64,000 nucleotides of DNA from Methylotenera sp. (GCA_017880905.1 JADGRO010000014.1:25189-89188); one strand, 5' to 3'; shown: positions 11,378-22,220, counted from the stretch's first letter. The notes: generated by a model not told the origin, from the sequence alone. Translations and numbers: made by a program.

Positions 11378-12046
11378 TTAAAAGAATATTTTTGCGATTA
11401 TTTGCAATGTCACCATCACAAATGGCCATAGTATTTTATCAAGTATATGTGTGACAAGCAGGATTATTAAAATAATAAAACCGTAACGTTCTATTTGCGC
11501 ATATTTCATCGCCAAATTGTGTGGTAACAAGCTCACCGCAATGCGCCCACCATCTAAGGGCGGCAGCGGAATTAAGTTAAGTACCATCAAAACAGTATTG
11601 GTTAAAATGCCTGCAGCACCCATCAATGCTAGAGGCAATGCAAAACCTGATGACAAAGTTACAGCAAATTTAATCACCATTGCCCACAAAAACGCCATCA
11701 CCAAATTTGCGCCAGGGCCTGCCGCAGCTACCCACAGCATATCGCGCTTGGGATGACGCAAATTGCCAAAATTTACGGGCACAGGCTTGGCCCAGCCAAA
11801 AAATATACCGCCGACGAGCATAGTGATGCTGGGAATTAGAATTGTGCCGATTGGATCAATATGTTTGAGCGGATTTAAGCTGATGCGGCCTTGTTGTTGC
11901 GCTGTCATATCACCAAAAAAGCGAGCAATATAGCCATGCGCAGCCTCATGCACAGTAATCGCAAATATCATGGGGATTGCGGTAACGGCGATTCTTTGCA
12001 CACCATTGAGCGCCGTGAGCGAATTTAAAAGTTCAAAAAAATCCAT
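11378..12046 (-). CDS. Site-2 protease family (M50) membrane metallopeptidase
   Basis: A 222-aa polytopic membrane protein with the zinc motif HEAAH (His33, Glu34, His37) inside the first membrane segment, and the second motif NLIPLPPLDGGRI with the third zinc ligand Asp. No PDZ domain is present, placing it in the small YwhC/Rv-type M50 subgroup rather than with RseP. Substrates of this subgroup are largely unknown. It lies between yciO and trpS, an order shared by many betaproteobacteria. Confidence 0.88.
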   Translation of the reverse strand: MDFFELLNSLTALNGVQRIAVTAIPMIFAITVHEAAHGYIARFFGDMTAQQQGRISLNPLKHIDPIGTILIPSITMLVGGIFFGWAKPVPVNFGNLRHPKRDMLWVAAAGPGANLVMAFLWAMVIKFAVTLSSGFALPLALMGAAGILTNTVLMVLNLIPLPPLDGGRIAVSLLPHNLAMKYAQIERYGFIILIILLVTHILDKILWPFVMVTLQIIAKIFF

Positions 12047-12057
12047 ATTATCCTATT

Positions 12058-12681
12058 CTATAATCCAAAGTGCGTAGCATCACCAACGCCCTGTCTAACC
12101 AGTATTGGCGCGGTTTCTGTTAAATCAATCACTGTCGTCAACCCCGGATGGTGAATGGCAGAATCTATCACCAAATCAACTTGGTGCTCTAATTTATCAC
12201 GAATTTTCCACGCTTCGTTGAGCGGATCAACATCACCCGGCAATTGCAAAGTCATGCTCAACAGCGGCTCGCCAAGCTCATCTAATAAAGCTTGCACTAC
12301 AGTGTGGTTGGGTACACGGATGCCCACTGTGCTACGCTTTGGGTGCTGCAAACGGCGCGGCACCTCACGCGAAGCCTTTAAAACATAAGTATAAGCGCCC
12401 GGCGTATTGGCTTTAAGTAGCCGAAATTGACTGTTGCCCACTTGTGCATACATGCTTAGCTCGCTTAAGTTGTGGCACACCAAGGTAAATAAATGATCAT
12501 CGCCCAAGTGACGAATCTGGCGGATTTTATCTTGCGCCTCCTTAAACCCTAGCATGCATCCCAAGGCATAGCTGGAATCTGTCGGGTAAGCAATCACACC
12601 GCCATCGCGCAAGATCTCAACCGCATGTTTGATAAGGCGCGGCTGCGGATTTTCTGCATTAATGACAAAATACTGAGCCAT
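12058..12681 (-). CDS. yciO: YciO-type YrdC/Sua5-family protein
   Basis: A 207-aa protein of the YrdC/TsaC superfamily, closest in wording to E. coli YciO (MAQYFVINAENPQPRLI; GGVIAYPTDSSYALGC). TsaC/Sua5 make threonylcarbamoyl-AMP for tRNA t6A; YciO shares the fold and RNA/nucleotide-binding groove, but its cellular role is less certain. It is therefore better not called the t6A enzyme without a genome-wide check for tsaC. It starts 12 bases after the PHP phosphatase gene, the same yciV-yciO pairing seen in E. coli. Confidence 0.85.
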   Translation of the reverse strand: MAQYFVINAENPQPRLIKHAVEILRDGGVIAYPTDSSYALGCMLGFKEAQDKIRQIRHLGDDHLFTLVCHNLSELSMYAQVGNSQFRLLKANTPGAYTYVLKASREVPRRLQHPKRSTVGIRVPNHTVVQALLDELGEPLLSMTLQLPGDVDPLNEAWKIRDKLEHQVDLVIDSAIHHPGLTTVIDLTETAPILVRQGVGDATHFGL

Positions 12682-12693
12682 TTAGCTAGGATG

Positions 12694-13545
12694 CTAAATT
12701 AAAAAATTGGCTTCTGGCCAGTCATCCCACACCGGTACGCAACCCACTGGCAAATCGGGAATACAGCCCATCTCCATATACGAGATACCCGAGCCATGAT
12801 AATCGGAGCCAAGTGAAGACTTTAAACTGAAACGATGCGCCATTTTGGCAAATTGCTGATACTGCGGCGGCGTATGACTGCCGGTCACCACCTCAATCGC
12901 CGCGCCGCCAAGGCTTCGAAACTCGTGCATCAGCAATAGCATATTAATCGTGCCTAAATCATAGCGTCCAGGATGTGCAATCACCGGAATGCCGCCACTG
13001 GCCTTAATTAAACCAACTGCTGTTTCAAGGTTCATCCATTCGTGTTCTTTAAAGCCTGGCTTGCCCTTAACTAAATATTTTTTAAACACAGATTTGGTAT
13101 CTTTTGCATGGCCATTTTCTACCAAAAAGCGCGCAAAGTGGGTGCGCGTAATAATACTTTCCTGGGCTAGGGCTTTCGCGCCTTCATAAGCACCATGAAT
13201 GCCCGCCTTGGCTAAATCCAAGCCCATTTCTTGCGCACGCTCGTCGCGCCCGGTGCGCACCGCATTTAGCGCGGTTTTCAGCGCTAAATTATTCTCATCC
13301 ACCTTTAAGCCAACAATATGCAATGTACGTCTTTTCCAAGTGACAGAAATTTCCACACCATTGATAAATTTTATATCATGCTTGAGAGCCGCTTTCCGCG
13401 CGGCTTGTAGGCCGCTCATATCGTCATGATCAGTCAGTGCTAACACTTTGACACCGCGGTTTGCGGCATACGCTACCAGTTCAGGCGGCGACAGCAAGCC
13501 ATCCGAAATGGTAGAGTGGCAATGTAGATCAAATTGTGCGGGCAT
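12694..13545 (-). CDS. PHP-domain 3',5'-nucleoside bisphosphate phosphatase (RnmA/YciV-like)
   Basis: A 283-aa polymerase-and-histidinol-phosphatase (PHP) domain enzyme. Metal-binding motifs in order are FDLHCHSTISDG, LALTDHDDMSG, the insertion-domain region, VIAHPGRYDLG and LGSDYHGSG. The E. coli homologue (YciV/TrpH/RnmA) dephosphorylates 3',5'-bisphosphate nucleosides and trims RNA 5' ends. The gene is divergent from yciB, with a 79-base shared upstream region. Confidence 0.9.
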   Translation of the reverse strand: MPAQFDLHCHSTISDGLLSPPELVAYAANRGVKVLALTDHDDMSGLQAARKAALKHDIKFINGVEISVTWKRRTLHIVGLKVDENNLALKTALNAVRTGRDERAQEMGLDLAKAGIHGAYEGAKALAQESIITRTHFARFLVENGHAKDTKSVFKKYLVKGKPGFKEHEWMNLETAVGLIKASGGIPVIAHPGRYDLGTINMLLLMHEFRSLGGAAIEVVTGSHTPPQYQQFAKMAHRFSLKSSLGSDYHGSGISYMEMGCIPDLPVGCVPVWDDWPEANFLI

Positions 13546-13624
13546 GATGATGAGTGTTTTGCATTAATAGTCAAATCATAGCAAAATAGACGCCTTACAG
13601 ATAGTTAAACCCTTCAAGGCGTGC

Positions 13625-14185
13625 ATGAAATTTTTATTTGATTTAATCCCGGTTATTTTATTTTTTGTAGGCTTTAAGCTCTACGGCATCTTTACCGCCA
13701 CCGCCATCGCCATCGCGGTCACCATCGCGCTGATTATTTATAGCAAAATCCGCCACGGAGTCGTTGATAAAATGTTGCTAGTCAACGGTGCCATCATTAG
13801 CGTGCTGGGTGGCATCACGCTATTGCTGCACGATAAAACTTATATTATGTGGAAACCTACAGTGCTATATTGGCTGTTAGCCTCAATTTTATTGGTTTCT
13901 AACCTGTTTTTTAAGAAAAATTTTATTCAACAAATGATGGGAAAAATGCTCAATCCTCCTGTCGCTATTTGGAATAAACTCAACCTGGCTTGGGCGGTTT
14001 TTTTTATCCTGCTTGGTTTTTTAAATTTGTATGTCGCGTTTCATTTCAGCTTGGATTCATGGGTTAATTTTAAATTATTTGGCGTCACCAGCATGATGTT
14101 TATATTTGTAATTGCGCAGACTTTGTTACTAAGAAAATACCTGATTGAGCCTGTAGAAATTGAATCAGCGGAAGAAGATAATTAA
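13625..14185 (+). CDS. yciB: Inner-membrane septation protein A
   Basis: YciB (IspZ) is a five-to-six helix inner-membrane protein linked to cell division and envelope synthesis. The 186-aa protein begins with the family signature [21 protein letters not shown] and contains [14 protein letters not shown] and [21 protein letters not shown]. It overlaps yciI by one base (TAATG). The downstream yciI-bolA-ppiC order is a conserved betaproteobacterial cluster. Confidence 0.93.
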   Translation: MKFLFDLIPVILFFVGFKLYGIFTATAIAIAVTIALIIYSKIRHGVVDKMLLVNGAIISVLGGITLLLHDKTYIMWKPTVLYWLLASILLVSNLFFKKNFIQQMMGKMLNPPVAIWNKLNLAWAVFFILLGFLNLYVAFHFSLDSWVNFKLFGVTSMMFIFVIAQTLLLRKYLIEPVEIESAEEDN

Positions 14186-14484
14186 TGCTTTATGCAATCA
14201 TAGCAGAAGATAATCCCAATAGCCTTGAAAAACGCATGAATGCTCGCCCTGCCCATTTGGCACGCCTTACCGAACTGCAAAGCCAAGGCAAACTTTTATT
14301 GGCTGGCCCCTTCCCCGTTATTGATAGCGTAGACCCAGGCCCAGCTGGCTTTAGTGGTAGTTTGATTGTGGCAGAGTTTAGCGATTTAACCGCCGCAAAA
14401 AGCTGGGCAGAAGCCGACCCATTTGTGAACGCGGGAGTGTATAAAAACGTGATAGTGAAACCTTTTCGCAAAACACTACCCTAA
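14185..14484 (+). CDS. yciI: YciI family protein
   Basis: A 99-aa protein with the ferredoxin-like dimeric alpha/beta-barrel YciI fold. It includes the conserved [23 protein letters not shown] segment (the His of RPAHL corresponds to the proposed active-site His) and [19 protein letters not shown] near the end. The biochemical function of YciI is not settled. The start codon overlaps the yciB stop by one base, indicating coupled translation. Confidence 0.92.
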   Translation: MLYAIIAEDNPNSLEKRMNARPAHLARLTELQSQGKLLLAGPFPVIDSVDPGPAGFSGSLIVAEFSDLTAAKSWAEADPFVNAGVYKNVIVKPFRKTLP

Positions 14485-14491
14485 GTACACA

Positions 14492-14755
14492 ATGAATTTG
14501 ACTGAAACCATTAAAGCAAGATTAGCTGCACTTAATCCTGTGAGCCTCGAAATACAAGACGATAGCGCCTTACACATAGGTCACAAAGGCAATATGGGTG
14601 GCGGACATTTCAGCATAAAGATTGTAAGCTCGCAATTTTCGCAAAAATCGCAGATAATGCGACATCGTTTAATTTATCAAGCTTTGACTAACTTAATTCC
14701 ACAACAAATTCATGCTATAAGCATACTTGCAATTTCGCCTGATGACACCATTTAA
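14492..14755 (+). CDS. bolA: BolA family protein
   Basis: An 87-aa BolA-like protein. It contains the conserved IGHKGNMGGGHFSIKIVS region and RHRLIYQALTNLIPQQIHAIS, which form the class II KH-like fold. The His of GGGHF is a possible Fe-S ligand for a complex with a monothiol glutaredoxin. BolA proteins help traffic Fe-S clusters and influence envelope gene expression. It sits 7 bases after yciI. Confidence 0.9.
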   Translation: MNLTETIKARLAALNPVSLEIQDDSALHIGHKGNMGGGHFSIKIVSSQFSQKSQIMRHRLIYQALTNLIPQQIHAISILAISPDDTI

Positions 14756-14781
14756 CACGTAACCCTAATCAAGGATTTCTT

Positions 14782-15594
14782 ATGAAAATCAACCAACTAC
14801 TTGTAACCATCGCCACATTTTCAACTTTGGCATTTGCTTCGACCCCATATGCGGCAGACTCAGTAGCCACAGTTAACGGCAAGCCTATTAAGCAATCTTG
14901 GGTTGATTACATTATGAAAGATGCGCAATCACATGGACAAACGCCAAATGATGGCATGAAAAACGCCATTATTAACGAATTAGTTGGTTCTGAGCTGGCC
15001 TATCAAGAAGCACAAAAACAAGGTATCGATAAGTCGCCTGATTATCAAACTAACATGGAACTAACCCAACGCAAAATACTAATTAATGCCTATCTGCAAG
15101 ATTTCATGAAAAAGAACCCTGTATCTGAAGCTGATACCAAAGCTGCTTACGAGCAATACAAAAAAGAGCTGGGTGATAAAGAATATAATGCACGCCATAT
15201 TTTGGTAAAAACTGAGGCAGAAGCCAAAGATGTTATTGCGCAAATTAAAAAGGGTGACGATTTTGCCAAAATTGCCAAAGATAAATCACTTGATCCAGGC
15301 TCTAAAGAAAAAGGCGGCGATTTGGGCTGGTTTTCACCCGCAGGCATGGTAAAACCCTTTAGCGACGCGGTAACTGCCTTGAAAAAAGGTGATGTCACCA
15401 CAACACCTGTGCAAACACAATTTGGCTGGCACGTGATTAAATTGGTGGATACTCGCGCAACACAAGTGCCACCATATGATAAAGTGAAAGACGGTTTAGA
15501 ACGCACATTACAACAGCGTAAGGTTGAAAAAATGATGCTAGATTTAAAAGCAAAAGCAAAAATTGACGTGCCTGGCGTCACTGATAAAAAATAA
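14782..15594 (+). CDS. Periplasmic parvulin-type peptidyl-prolyl isomerase
   Basis: A 270-aa exported foldase. Residues 1-25 form a Sec signal peptide ending in PYAA. A SurA/PrsA-like N-terminal chaperone segment precedes a parvulin domain (about residues 130-235) with YNARHILVKTEAEA, DPGSKEKGGDLGWFSPAGMV and FGWHVIKLVD. It should catalyse prolyl cis/trans isomerisation and assist folding of exported proteins. The start has a good RBS (AAGGA). It ends the yciB-yciI-bolA-ppi unit and is followed by a strong terminator. Confidence 0.92.
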   Translation: MKINQLLVTIATFSTLAFASTPYAADSVATVNGKPIKQSWVDYIMKDAQSHGQTPNDGMKNAIINELVGSELAYQEAQKQGIDKSPDYQTNMELTQRKILINAYLQDFMKKNPVSEADTKAAYEQYKKELGDKEYNARHILVKTEAEAKDVIAQIKKGDDFAKIAKDKSLDPGSKEKGGDLGWFSPAGMVKPFSDAVTALKKGDVTTTPVQTQFGWHVIKLVDTRATQVPPYDKVKDGLERTLQQRKVEKMMLDLKAKAKIDVPGVTDKK

Positions 15595-15606
15595 ATTTGT
15601 ATTTTC

Positions 15607-15634
15607 AAAAAGCCTGCAAAAGCAGGCTTTTTTT
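15607..15634 (+). terminator. Rho-independent terminator after the parvulin gene
   Basis: A 7-bp perfect stem (AGCCTGC at 15611-15617, GCAGGCT at 15622-15628), a tetraloop AAAA and a run of seven T. Upstream A residues would extend the stem. Confidence 0.88.
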
Positions 15635-15723
15635 GTTTAAATTAGCTATTTTATAAATCCCTACTGGCTTGCTTTCTGCTAAAATATTAATTGTAAAAAC
15701 GATTAAAAAACTACTCCCAATCC

Positions 15724-18700
15724 ATGCCAAGTACCCATTTTTTAAGTCTTTGTGGTAGCCCCGCTTTATCAGTTTTTCGGCTCGAAAAACTATATACCAG
15801 CTTTAAAAAATCCGTTCCCAATATCGCGCATATTTATGCTGAGTTTGTGCACTTTGCATTTAGCGAAGCAGTATTTTCAGAATCTCAGAAAAGCACACTC
15901 AAAAAAATTCTTACCTATGGCCCGCAGGCCTGTTTAGAAAGGCCTTCTGGCTCATTATTCTTGGTGATTCCACGCATTGGCACCATTTCACCGTGGGCTT
16001 CGAGAGCAACAGATATTGCACATAATTGCGGCTTGGAAACTATTTTACGACTTGAGCGCGGCATTGCGTTTTATGTCACGACGCACAATGGCAAGCCACT
16101 AAACGATGCTGAAAAAACTGCGCTAAAGGCGCAAATTCACGACCGCATGACCGAGATGGTTTTTAGTCATTTAGATGATGCGCAAAAACTCTACCATGCT
16201 GCAACGCCCGCACCGCTTGAGATTGTGGATATTGCACAAGACGGCAAGGCTGCTCTAATTGCAGCTAATAATGAAATGGGCTTGGCGCTTTCTCCTGACG
16301 AAGTGGATTATTTATTTGATAATTTTAGCAAAATCGGCCGCAACCCAACCGATGTCGAACTGATGATGTTTGCCCAGGCCAACTCAGAACATTGTCGCCA
16401 TAAAATATTTAATGCTGACTGGGTGATTGACGGCGAAGCCCAAGATATAAGCCTTTTCGGCATGATACGCAACACACACAAGCTCAATCCAGGCAATACA
16501 GTAGTAGCGTACAGCGATAACTCGTCCATTGTCCAAGGCCAAAAAACCAAACGTTTTTACCCAAACAATACTGGCGAATATGGCTTTGTAGAAGATGATA
16601 TGCACTACTTAATGAAAGTTGAAACGCATAATCATCCAACCGCGATATCTCCATTTGCAGGTGCTGCTACTGGTGCCGGTGGTGAGATTCGGGATGAAGG
16701 CGCAACTGGCATTGGCTCTAAGCCCAAAGCGGGTTTGATGGGGTTTTCTGTCTCCAATTTAAACATTCCAAACTTTGCCCAACCTTGGGAGAAGCCTTAT
16801 GGCAAACCAGGTCGCATCGCTACTCCTCTGCAGATTATGATTGACGGACCGCTCGGGGGAGCAGCCTATAACAATGAGTTTGGCCGCCCCAATATTGCAG
16901 GTTATTTCCGTACGTTTGAACTTCAAGCTCAAGATAGCAATGGAAAATCCGAAGTACGTGGCTATCACAAACCTATCATGCTGGCAGGCGGCGTGGGCAA
17001 CATTTCTGCCAATCACTCACATAAAAATGCAATCCCTGCAGGCGCGGCCTTAATTCAATTGGGTGGTCCAGCCATGTTGATTGGCTTGGGGGGGAGCGCT
17101 GCAAGCAGTATGGATACTGGGTCTAACACCGAAAATTTAGATTTTGATTCAGTACAGCGCGGCAACCCTGAGTTGCAACGTCGCGCACAAGAAGTCATCG
17201 ACCGTTGCTGGCAATTGGGTGACCAGAACCCAATCCTAAGCATTCACGACGTGGGTGCGGGCGGCATTTCTAACGCATTTCCAGAGTTAGTAAACGACGC
17301 CAACGTCGGCGCGACTTTTCAGTTGCGCGATGTGCATAACGAAGAACCTGGCATGAGCCCACGCGAGTTATGGAGCAACGAGGCGCAAGAGCGCTATGTA
17401 ATGGCGGTGTTGCCAGCCGACTTGCCGCGCTTTAAGGCTATATGCGAACGTGAACGTTCACCCTTTACAATTGTTGGTTACGCAACCAAAGAGCGTCATT
17501 TAACCGTTGCGGATAGCCACTTCAATAACAAACCTGTGGATATGGATTTAAGCGTGTTATTGGGAAAACCGCCAAAAATGACACGCGACGTGAAAAACGT
17601 TGCCAAAAAATTAACTGCTTTTGATACCAGTAGAATTGACATCAAAGACGCCGCAGCGCGTGTACTCAGACTGCCCGGCGTGGCAGATAAAACTTTCCTG
17701 ATCACCATCGGCGACCGCACGGTGACAGGTTTAATCGCGCGCGATCAAATGGTGGGCCCCTGGCAAGTACCGGTGAGTGATGTTGCCGTGACCCTGGCTG
17801 GCTTTGAGACCAATATCGGTGAGGCATTTGCCATTGGTGAAAAAGCACCGCTTGCGCTAATTAACGCGCCTGCATCTGGCCGTATGGCGATTGGTGAAGC
17901 CATTACCAATATCGCCGCCGCGCAAATTGACACCATTGACAACTTGAAACTCTCCGCCAACTGGATGGCGCCTGCCGGCCATGCTGGTGAAGATGCGGCG
18001 CTGTTTGCCACCGTAAAAGCGGTTGGCATGGAGCTTTGCCCCGCTTTAGGAATCAGCATTCCTGTCGGCAAAGATTCGATGAGCATGAAAACCATTTGGG
18101 CTGAAAATAATCAAGATAAAGCCGTGACATCGCCGATTTCATTGGTCGTCACTGCTTTTGCTAACACGCTGGACGCGCGCAAAACGCTAACGCCGCAACT
18201 AAGAACAGATTTGGGCGAGACCAAGCTGATTTTGATTGATTTAGGCAATGGCAAAAACCGTATGGGCGGTAGTAGTTTGGCGCAAGTGTACGGCCAAATT
18301 GGCGACATAGCACCTGATGTCGATAATCCTGAACAACTAAAAGCGTTTTTTGCAGCAATTCAACAATGGAACGCCGGCAATAAAATTTTGGCCTACCATG
18401 ACCGTTCTGATGGTGGTTTATTCGTCACTTTATGCGAAATGGCGTTTGCGGGACATTGCGGCTTGGATATTGACTTGGGCAATTTGCAGGGCGACATTGC
18501 TAGTATTCTATTTAACGAAGAATTGGGCGCGGTGATTCAAGTTCCGGCTGATAATGCAAAAGCAGTTGCTTTCGCAATCCAGCTAAGTAACATTCCTGCG
18601 CGTATCCTTGGCTCGCCCACAACAGATGGCAATATCCGTATCAGGCACGCTGGCAAAACTGTATTTACGGACTCTCGCATCAATTTATACCGCATGTGGT

Positions 18701-19629
18701 CGGAAACCACTTTCCACATGCAAAGCTTGCGCGATAATCCTGCATGCGCGCAGCAGGAGTACGATCGCATTCTGAATAAGGCGGATATTGGCTTACACGC
18801 GCATACCACATTTGATATTAACGAAAATGTTGCAGCGCCATACTTAAGTTCAGCGCGCCCACGCATGGCTATTTTGCGCGAACAAGGTGTGAACGGCCAA
18901 GTGGAAATGGCTGCGGCGTTTGACCGCGCGGGCTTTGCGACGTTTGACGTGCATATGAGCGATGTTATTTCTTGTCGCGTATCATTGAAAGACTTTGTTG
19001 GCTTAGTCGCCTGTGGCGGCTTCTCTTATGGCGATGTATTGGGCGCTGGCGAAGGCTGGGCGAAATCGATTTTATTTAACGCTCGTGCAAATGATGAATT
19101 TTCTGCCTTCTTTAACCGCCCCGATTCATTCGCATTGGGCGTATGTAACGGCTGCCAGATGATGAGTAACTTGCACAGTATTATCCCCAACGCTAACCAT
19201 TGGCCGCATTTTGTGCGTAATAAATCCGAGCAGTTTGAAGCACGTTTGACGATGGTTGAGGTGCTAGAATCACCTTCGCTATTTTTTAATGGCATGGCTG
19301 GTAGCCGCATGCCTATTGCCGTTGCACATGGCGAAGGTTTTTCGGAATTTATCGACAAAAACGCTGTCAATACCGCGCTGGATAAAAAATTGGTAACGAT
19401 GCGATTTATTGATAGTGCGTCAACGCCAACAGAAGTGTATCCGTTTAATCCTAACGGTTCTCCGCTAGGAATTACAGGTTTAACCACCACAGATGGGCGC
19501 TTTAGTATTATGATGCCACATCCTGAGAGGGGTTTTAGAGCGGTGCAGCACTCATGGCGGCCTGACGATTGGCAAGAAGACGCGCCGTGGATGCGGATGT
19601 TCCGTAATGCTAGAAAATATATCGCCTAA
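15724..19629 (+). CDS. purL: Phosphoribosylformylglycinamidine synthase (large, single-chain)
   Basis: PurL converts FGAR to FGAM with ATP and glutamine in purine synthesis. At 1301 aa it is the fused proteobacterial form. The N-terminal PurS-like domain is followed by two AIRS-type ATP-grasp-like halves ([37 protein letters not shown]). The glutaminase domain at the C-terminus has catalytic Cys in [12 protein letters not shown], plus VAHGEGF and MMPHPERGF. It lies between two terminator-bounded units and is probably transcribed on its own. Confidence 0.97.
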   Translation: MPSTHFLSLCGSPALSVFRLEKLYTSFKKSVPNIAHIYAEFVHFAFSEAVFSESQKSTLKKILTYGPQACLERPSGSLFLVIPRIGTISPWASRATDIAHNCGLETILRLERGIAFYVTTHNGKPLNDAEKTALKAQIHDRMTEMVFSHLDDAQKLYHAATPAPLEIVDIAQDGKAALIAANNEMGLALSPDEVDYLFDNFSKIGRNPTDVELMMFAQANSEHCRHKIFNADWVIDGEAQDISLFGMIRNTHKLNPGNTVVAYSDNSSIVQGQKTKRFYPNNTGEYGFVEDDMHYLMKVETHNHPTAISPFAGAATGAGGEIRDEGATGIGSKPKAGLMGFSVSNLNIPNFAQPWEKPYGKPGRIATPLQIMIDGPLGGAAYNNEFGRPNIAGYFRTFELQAQDSNGKSEVRGYHKPIMLAGGVGNISANHSHKNAIPAGAALIQLGGPAMLIGLGGSAASSMDTGSNTENLDFDSVQRGNPELQRRAQEVIDRCWQLGDQNPILSIHDVGAGGISNAFPELVNDANVGATFQLRDVHNEEPGMSPRELWSNEAQERYVMAVLPADLPRFKAICERERSPFTIVGYATKERHLTVADSHFNNKPVDMDLSVLLGKPPKMTRDVKNVAKKLTAFDTSRIDIKDAAARVLRLPGVADKTFLITIGDRTVTGLIARDQMVGPWQVPVSDVAVTLAGFETNIGEAFAIGEKAPLALINAPASGRMAIGEAITNIAAAQIDTIDNLKLSANWMAPAGHAGEDAALFATVKAVGMELCPALGISIPVGKDSMSMKTIWAENNQDKAVTSPISLVVTAFANTLDARKTLTPQLRTDLGETKLILIDLGNGKNRMGGSSLAQVYGQIGDIAPDVDNPEQLKAFFAAIQQWNAGNKILAYHDRSDGGLFVTLCEMAFAGHCGLDIDLGNLQGDIASILFNEELGAVIQVPADNAKAVAFAIQLSNIPARILGSPTTDGNIRIRHAGKTVFTDSRINLYRMWSETTFHMQSLRDNPACAQQEYDRILNKADIGLHAHTTFDINENVAAPYLSSARPRMAILREQGVNGQVEMAAAFDRAGFATFDVHMSDVISCRVSLKDFVGLVACGGFSYGDVLGAGEGWAKSILFNARANDEFSAFFNRPDSFALGVCNGCQMMSNLHSIIPNANHWPHFVRNKSEQFEARLTMVEVLESPSLFFNGMAGSRMPIAVAHGEGFSEFIDKNAVNTALDKKLVTMRFIDSASTPTEVYPFNPNGSPLGITGLTTTDGRFSIMMPHPERGFRAVQHSWRPDDWQEDAPWMRMFRNARKYIA

Positions 19630-19676
19630 TTTGGTATTTACCAAAAGTGGCAACCATTTATAAGGAAAAAAATAGT

Positions 19677-20159
19677 ATGAGTATGTTAAAAGCAATATTT
19701 GCAGTGGTTGTGTTAAGTTTCTCAATGCACTGTTTCGCGCTAACAGATGATGAATCGGTTGAGTTTACCGATGCATTAAGCAAAGGCAATATGAAATTGG
19801 TTAAAAAATATGTTGAGGCTGAACCAGCAGTGGTAAATCAAAAATTTTTCGCTTGGACACCTATCCAAATGGCCGCCAATAACGACCGCCTTGACGTCAT
19901 CAAATATTTGGTCGAAAAAGGTGCCGAAAAAAATTATCAGCATCCACTTACTAAAATGACCGCATTCCATCTGGCTGCCTATGATGGCTTTGAGGACGTT
20001 GTGAAATATTTAGCCGCGCAAGGCGCTGACGTTAACCTGAAGATGAAAGGCGATGTTTCTATTCTGCGTGCTGTAAAAGACGAAGGAAACACCAAAATGG
20101 TCGAGTTACTCACTTCACTTGGCGTGAAAGATGACGGCTGCCAAGAAGACTGTAACTAA
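19677..20159 (+). CDS. Secreted ankyrin-repeat protein
   Basis: A 160-aa protein. The ATG at 19677 is preferred over an upstream GTG at 19647 because it is preceded by AAGGA and opens directly with a signal peptide (MSMLKAIFAVVVLSFSMHCFA). The mature part has about four ankyrin repeats (WTPIQMAANNDRLDVIKYLVEKGA; MTAFHLAAYDGFEDVVKYLAAQGADV; later ones weaker) and ends in a Cys pair (DGCQEDCN), possibly a periplasmic disulfide. Ankyrin repeats bind other proteins; the partner is unknown. It follows purL by 47 bases without a clear terminator. Confidence 0.8.
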   Translation: MSMLKAIFAVVVLSFSMHCFALTDDESVEFTDALSKGNMKLVKKYVEAEPAVVNQKFFAWTPIQMAANNDRLDVIKYLVEKGAEKNYQHPLTKMTAFHLAAYDGFEDVVKYLAAQGADVNLKMKGDVSILRAVKDEGNTKMVELLTSLGVKDDGCQEDCN

Positions 20160-20275
20160 AACATGGCTTAAAATCGGTCATATCGAATTAAAACCACTTA
20201 GAATGGTGCTTTAAATCAAAATTAAACACCATGAGATTTTTACCCGCTTTTTGTTTTTTAGCAAATATATTCATT

Positions 20276-20306
20276 GCCTCAGTAGTGTTAACTACTGAGG
20301 CTTTTT
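20276..20306 (+). terminator. Strong Rho-independent terminator after the ankyrin protein gene
   Basis: An 11-bp perfect stem (GCCTCAGTAGT at 20276-20286 with ACTACTGAGGC at 20291-20301), loop GTTA, then TTTTT. The rest of the 216-base gap between 20160 and 20375 holds no other feature that I can support. Confidence 0.9.
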
Positions 20307-20375
20307 GTTTTTTCAAATGTCGTATACATACTACATTGGTAAGCACCGATTCAACTTCTGTGGCAAGCGATTATC

Positions 20376-21587
20376 TTGAAACTTAGCACTTTACTCACAA
20401 TTGGTATCTGCAACATACCAACGGTTGGCTACGCCAATACGGCTGATGTCTCAGAACCGCCCGCTAGTCTTAACCTGAAGCTACCTGCTGGCTTTCACGC
20501 CAGTATTTTTGCCAAATTAAACGGTGGAGGTGCAGAATTGTTTTCTGGCCCGCGCATGATGGCGTTTGATAAAGCCGGTAATTTATTTGTATCTCTGAGT
20601 GGCCGCAATGAAGTCGTAATGCTGCCAGACATCAATAAAGACGGGCTTGCTGAGGAGCCTGTTGTGATCTCTAAAAACCTCAATGCGCCGAACGGTTTGG
20701 CGTTTGTTGGCGACAATTTACTGGTGGCGAATCAAGATGGTGTGGTAAAGCTCATGCAAAAAAATGGAGTATGGTCTGCACCGAAACCGTTTATCAGTAA
20801 CCTTTCCAGCGGCGGCCACACACTTAAAACCATTAAAATCGGACCTGACAACTTTCTATATTTAAATGTGGGTTCAAGCTGCAATGTATGTGTGGAAGAA
20901 GACCTGCTACGTGCAACGATTCTAAGATACACACTAGAAGGCAAGCCAGCCGGTGGGTTAGAAGTAGTTGGACGGCACACAATGGCACCAATATGGGCGC
21001 TGGGGTTACGTAACAGCCAAAGTTTTGCCTGGCATCCTCAAACGCATAGCATGTTCGCCACTAACGATGGCGCAGACATGCGCTCTTCTACTAAAAACGG
21101 TAAGGTGAATGATGAACTTCCGCCTGAGCATCTCAATAAAATAGAGCCTGGTAAACACTACGGCTGGCCGCATTGCTGGGGTGACCCCAACAACTTGAAA
21201 ACACAGGTGGAAGACCCTAACTTTGTCGGTTCTGACAATTTCTGCAAAACCACCACCCCGCCCGCCGTCACGTTTACCTCGCACTCGACACCGATTGGCT
21301 TAACATTTTTAGATAAAACCAATTTTCCTGTTGAATATAAAAATGATGCTATCGTGGCACTACACGGTTCATGGAACCGCGCGCAATTAAGTGGCTATAA
21401 ATTGGTGCGCGTGAAATTTAATGGCGAAACTCCTGTCGAAGTAGTTGATTTCGCAACGGGTTGGCTCAATAATAACGAGGCTTGGGGGCGGCCTGTAGAC
21501 GTAATTACTGGCCCAGATGGCGCGCTATATGTGTCAGACGACCGCGCAGGTTATATTTACCGCATTAGCTACCAAGCTCAACACTGA
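20376..21587 (+). CDS. Exported PQQ-type sugar (sorbosone) dehydrogenase-like beta-propeller protein
   Basis: A 403-aa protein starting with TTG and a signal peptide (about 22 residues, ending GYANT). The mature part is a six-bladed propeller of the soluble glucose/L-sorbosone dehydrogenase superfamily: SGPRMMAFDKAGNLFVSLSGRNEVVMLPD, NAPNGLAF, a GSSCNVCVEED motif with a vicinal-type Cys pair, HYGWPHCWGD, HGSWNR and ITGPDGALYVSDD. Substrate and PQQ dependence cannot be told from sequence. It is the first of four closely spaced plus-strand genes ending at 23906. Confidence 0.82.
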   Translation: MKLSTLLTIGICNIPTVGYANTADVSEPPASLNLKLPAGFHASIFAKLNGGGAELFSGPRMMAFDKAGNLFVSLSGRNEVVMLPDINKDGLAEEPVVISKNLNAPNGLAFVGDNLLVANQDGVVKLMQKNGVWSAPKPFISNLSSGGHTLKTIKIGPDNFLYLNVGSSCNVCVEEDLLRATILRYTLEGKPAGGLEVVGRHTMAPIWALGLRNSQSFAWHPQTHSMFATNDGADMRSSTKNGKVNDELPPEHLNKIEPGKHYGWPHCWGDPNNLKTQVEDPNFVGSDNFCKTTTPPAVTFTSHSTPIGLTFLDKTNFPVEYKNDAIVALHGSWNRAQLSGYKLVRVKFNGETPVEVVDFATGWLNNNEAWGRPVDVITGPDGALYVSDDRAGYIYRISYQAQH

Positions 21588-21602
21588 AATGGAGTAAGCA
21601 AA

Positions 21603-22220
21603 ATGAAAAAAATCAATACACTATTGATTACGGTAACAGTGATGGTAATGACAGGGCAGTCATTCAATGTATGTGCAGAAGCTGCTGACACAGCCACCAA
21701 TCCAGTGCCCAACATGCCAAATATGTTGTTATATATACAGCCCTACGAATATACTAACTCACTCAAGTTCACGTATTACTCTGAAGGATATTGGTTTTCT
21801 CAAGGCGCTATAGTTGAAGCTTTAGCAAAAGAAAAGCTCACACAAGCCTATGGAGACGTTGGCATATGCGAAGGAAATCAAGCAGGCAAAACATTAGTTT
21901 GGCTACAACCCAAAATGTTTTATAACCCACAAGTACAAATATTTTATGGAGAAGTAACTGCCAATGTCTATACTGGTATAGGCAAGCTAGTAGGCGCCTA
22001 TGTGGGGAAATCTGCACAGCATGGGTTTCTGAATATTAAGCCAGAATATTGGTTGAAGAAGGCCTACGCCACCGCAATCAATGATATGGTAGCCAAAATG
22101 CAGGCAGATAGCGCGATTCAGGCAGCGGCTAGCAACACCACCCCTGCATCAGGTGTCGACACCCCTTGCAGTATGGTCACTTTACTTCCCACCCCCAAAA
22201 TCAGAACAATGTTTTTTTAG
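21603..22220 (+). CDS. Hypothetical secreted protein
   Basis: A 205-aa protein that I do not recognise. Residues 1-25 make a signal peptide (MKKINTLLITVTVMVM, cleaved near CAEA). The mature region has a Cys at GICEGNQAGKTLVWLQPKMFYNP and a second Cys at DTPCSMVTLLP. Between them are tyrosine-rich strands (FYGEVTANVYTGIGKLVGAYVGKS). No catalytic motif is visible. The ATG is preceded by GGAG. It lies between two propeller proteins with gaps of 15 and 9 bases, so it is probably co-expressed with them in the periplasm. Confidence 0.7.
   Translation: MKKINTLLITVTVMVMTGQSFNVCAEAADTATNPVPNMPNMLLYIQPYEYTNSLKFTYYSEGYWFSQGAIVEALAKEKLTQAYGDVGICEGNQAGKTLVWLQPKMFYNPQVQIFYGEVTANVYTGIGKLVGAYVGKSAQHGFLNIKPEYWLKKAYATAINDMVAKMQADSAIQAAASNTTPASGVDTPCSMVTLLPTPKIRTMFF

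Noticed and set aside
15147..15608. Minus-strand open frame of 153 codons opposite the parvulin gene
   Set aside because: The plus strand encodes a complete parvulin with signal peptide; the antisense product has no recognisable features.
19026..19490. Minus-strand open frame of 154 codons inside purL
   Set aside because: It lies opposite the PurL glutaminase domain and is a shadow frame.
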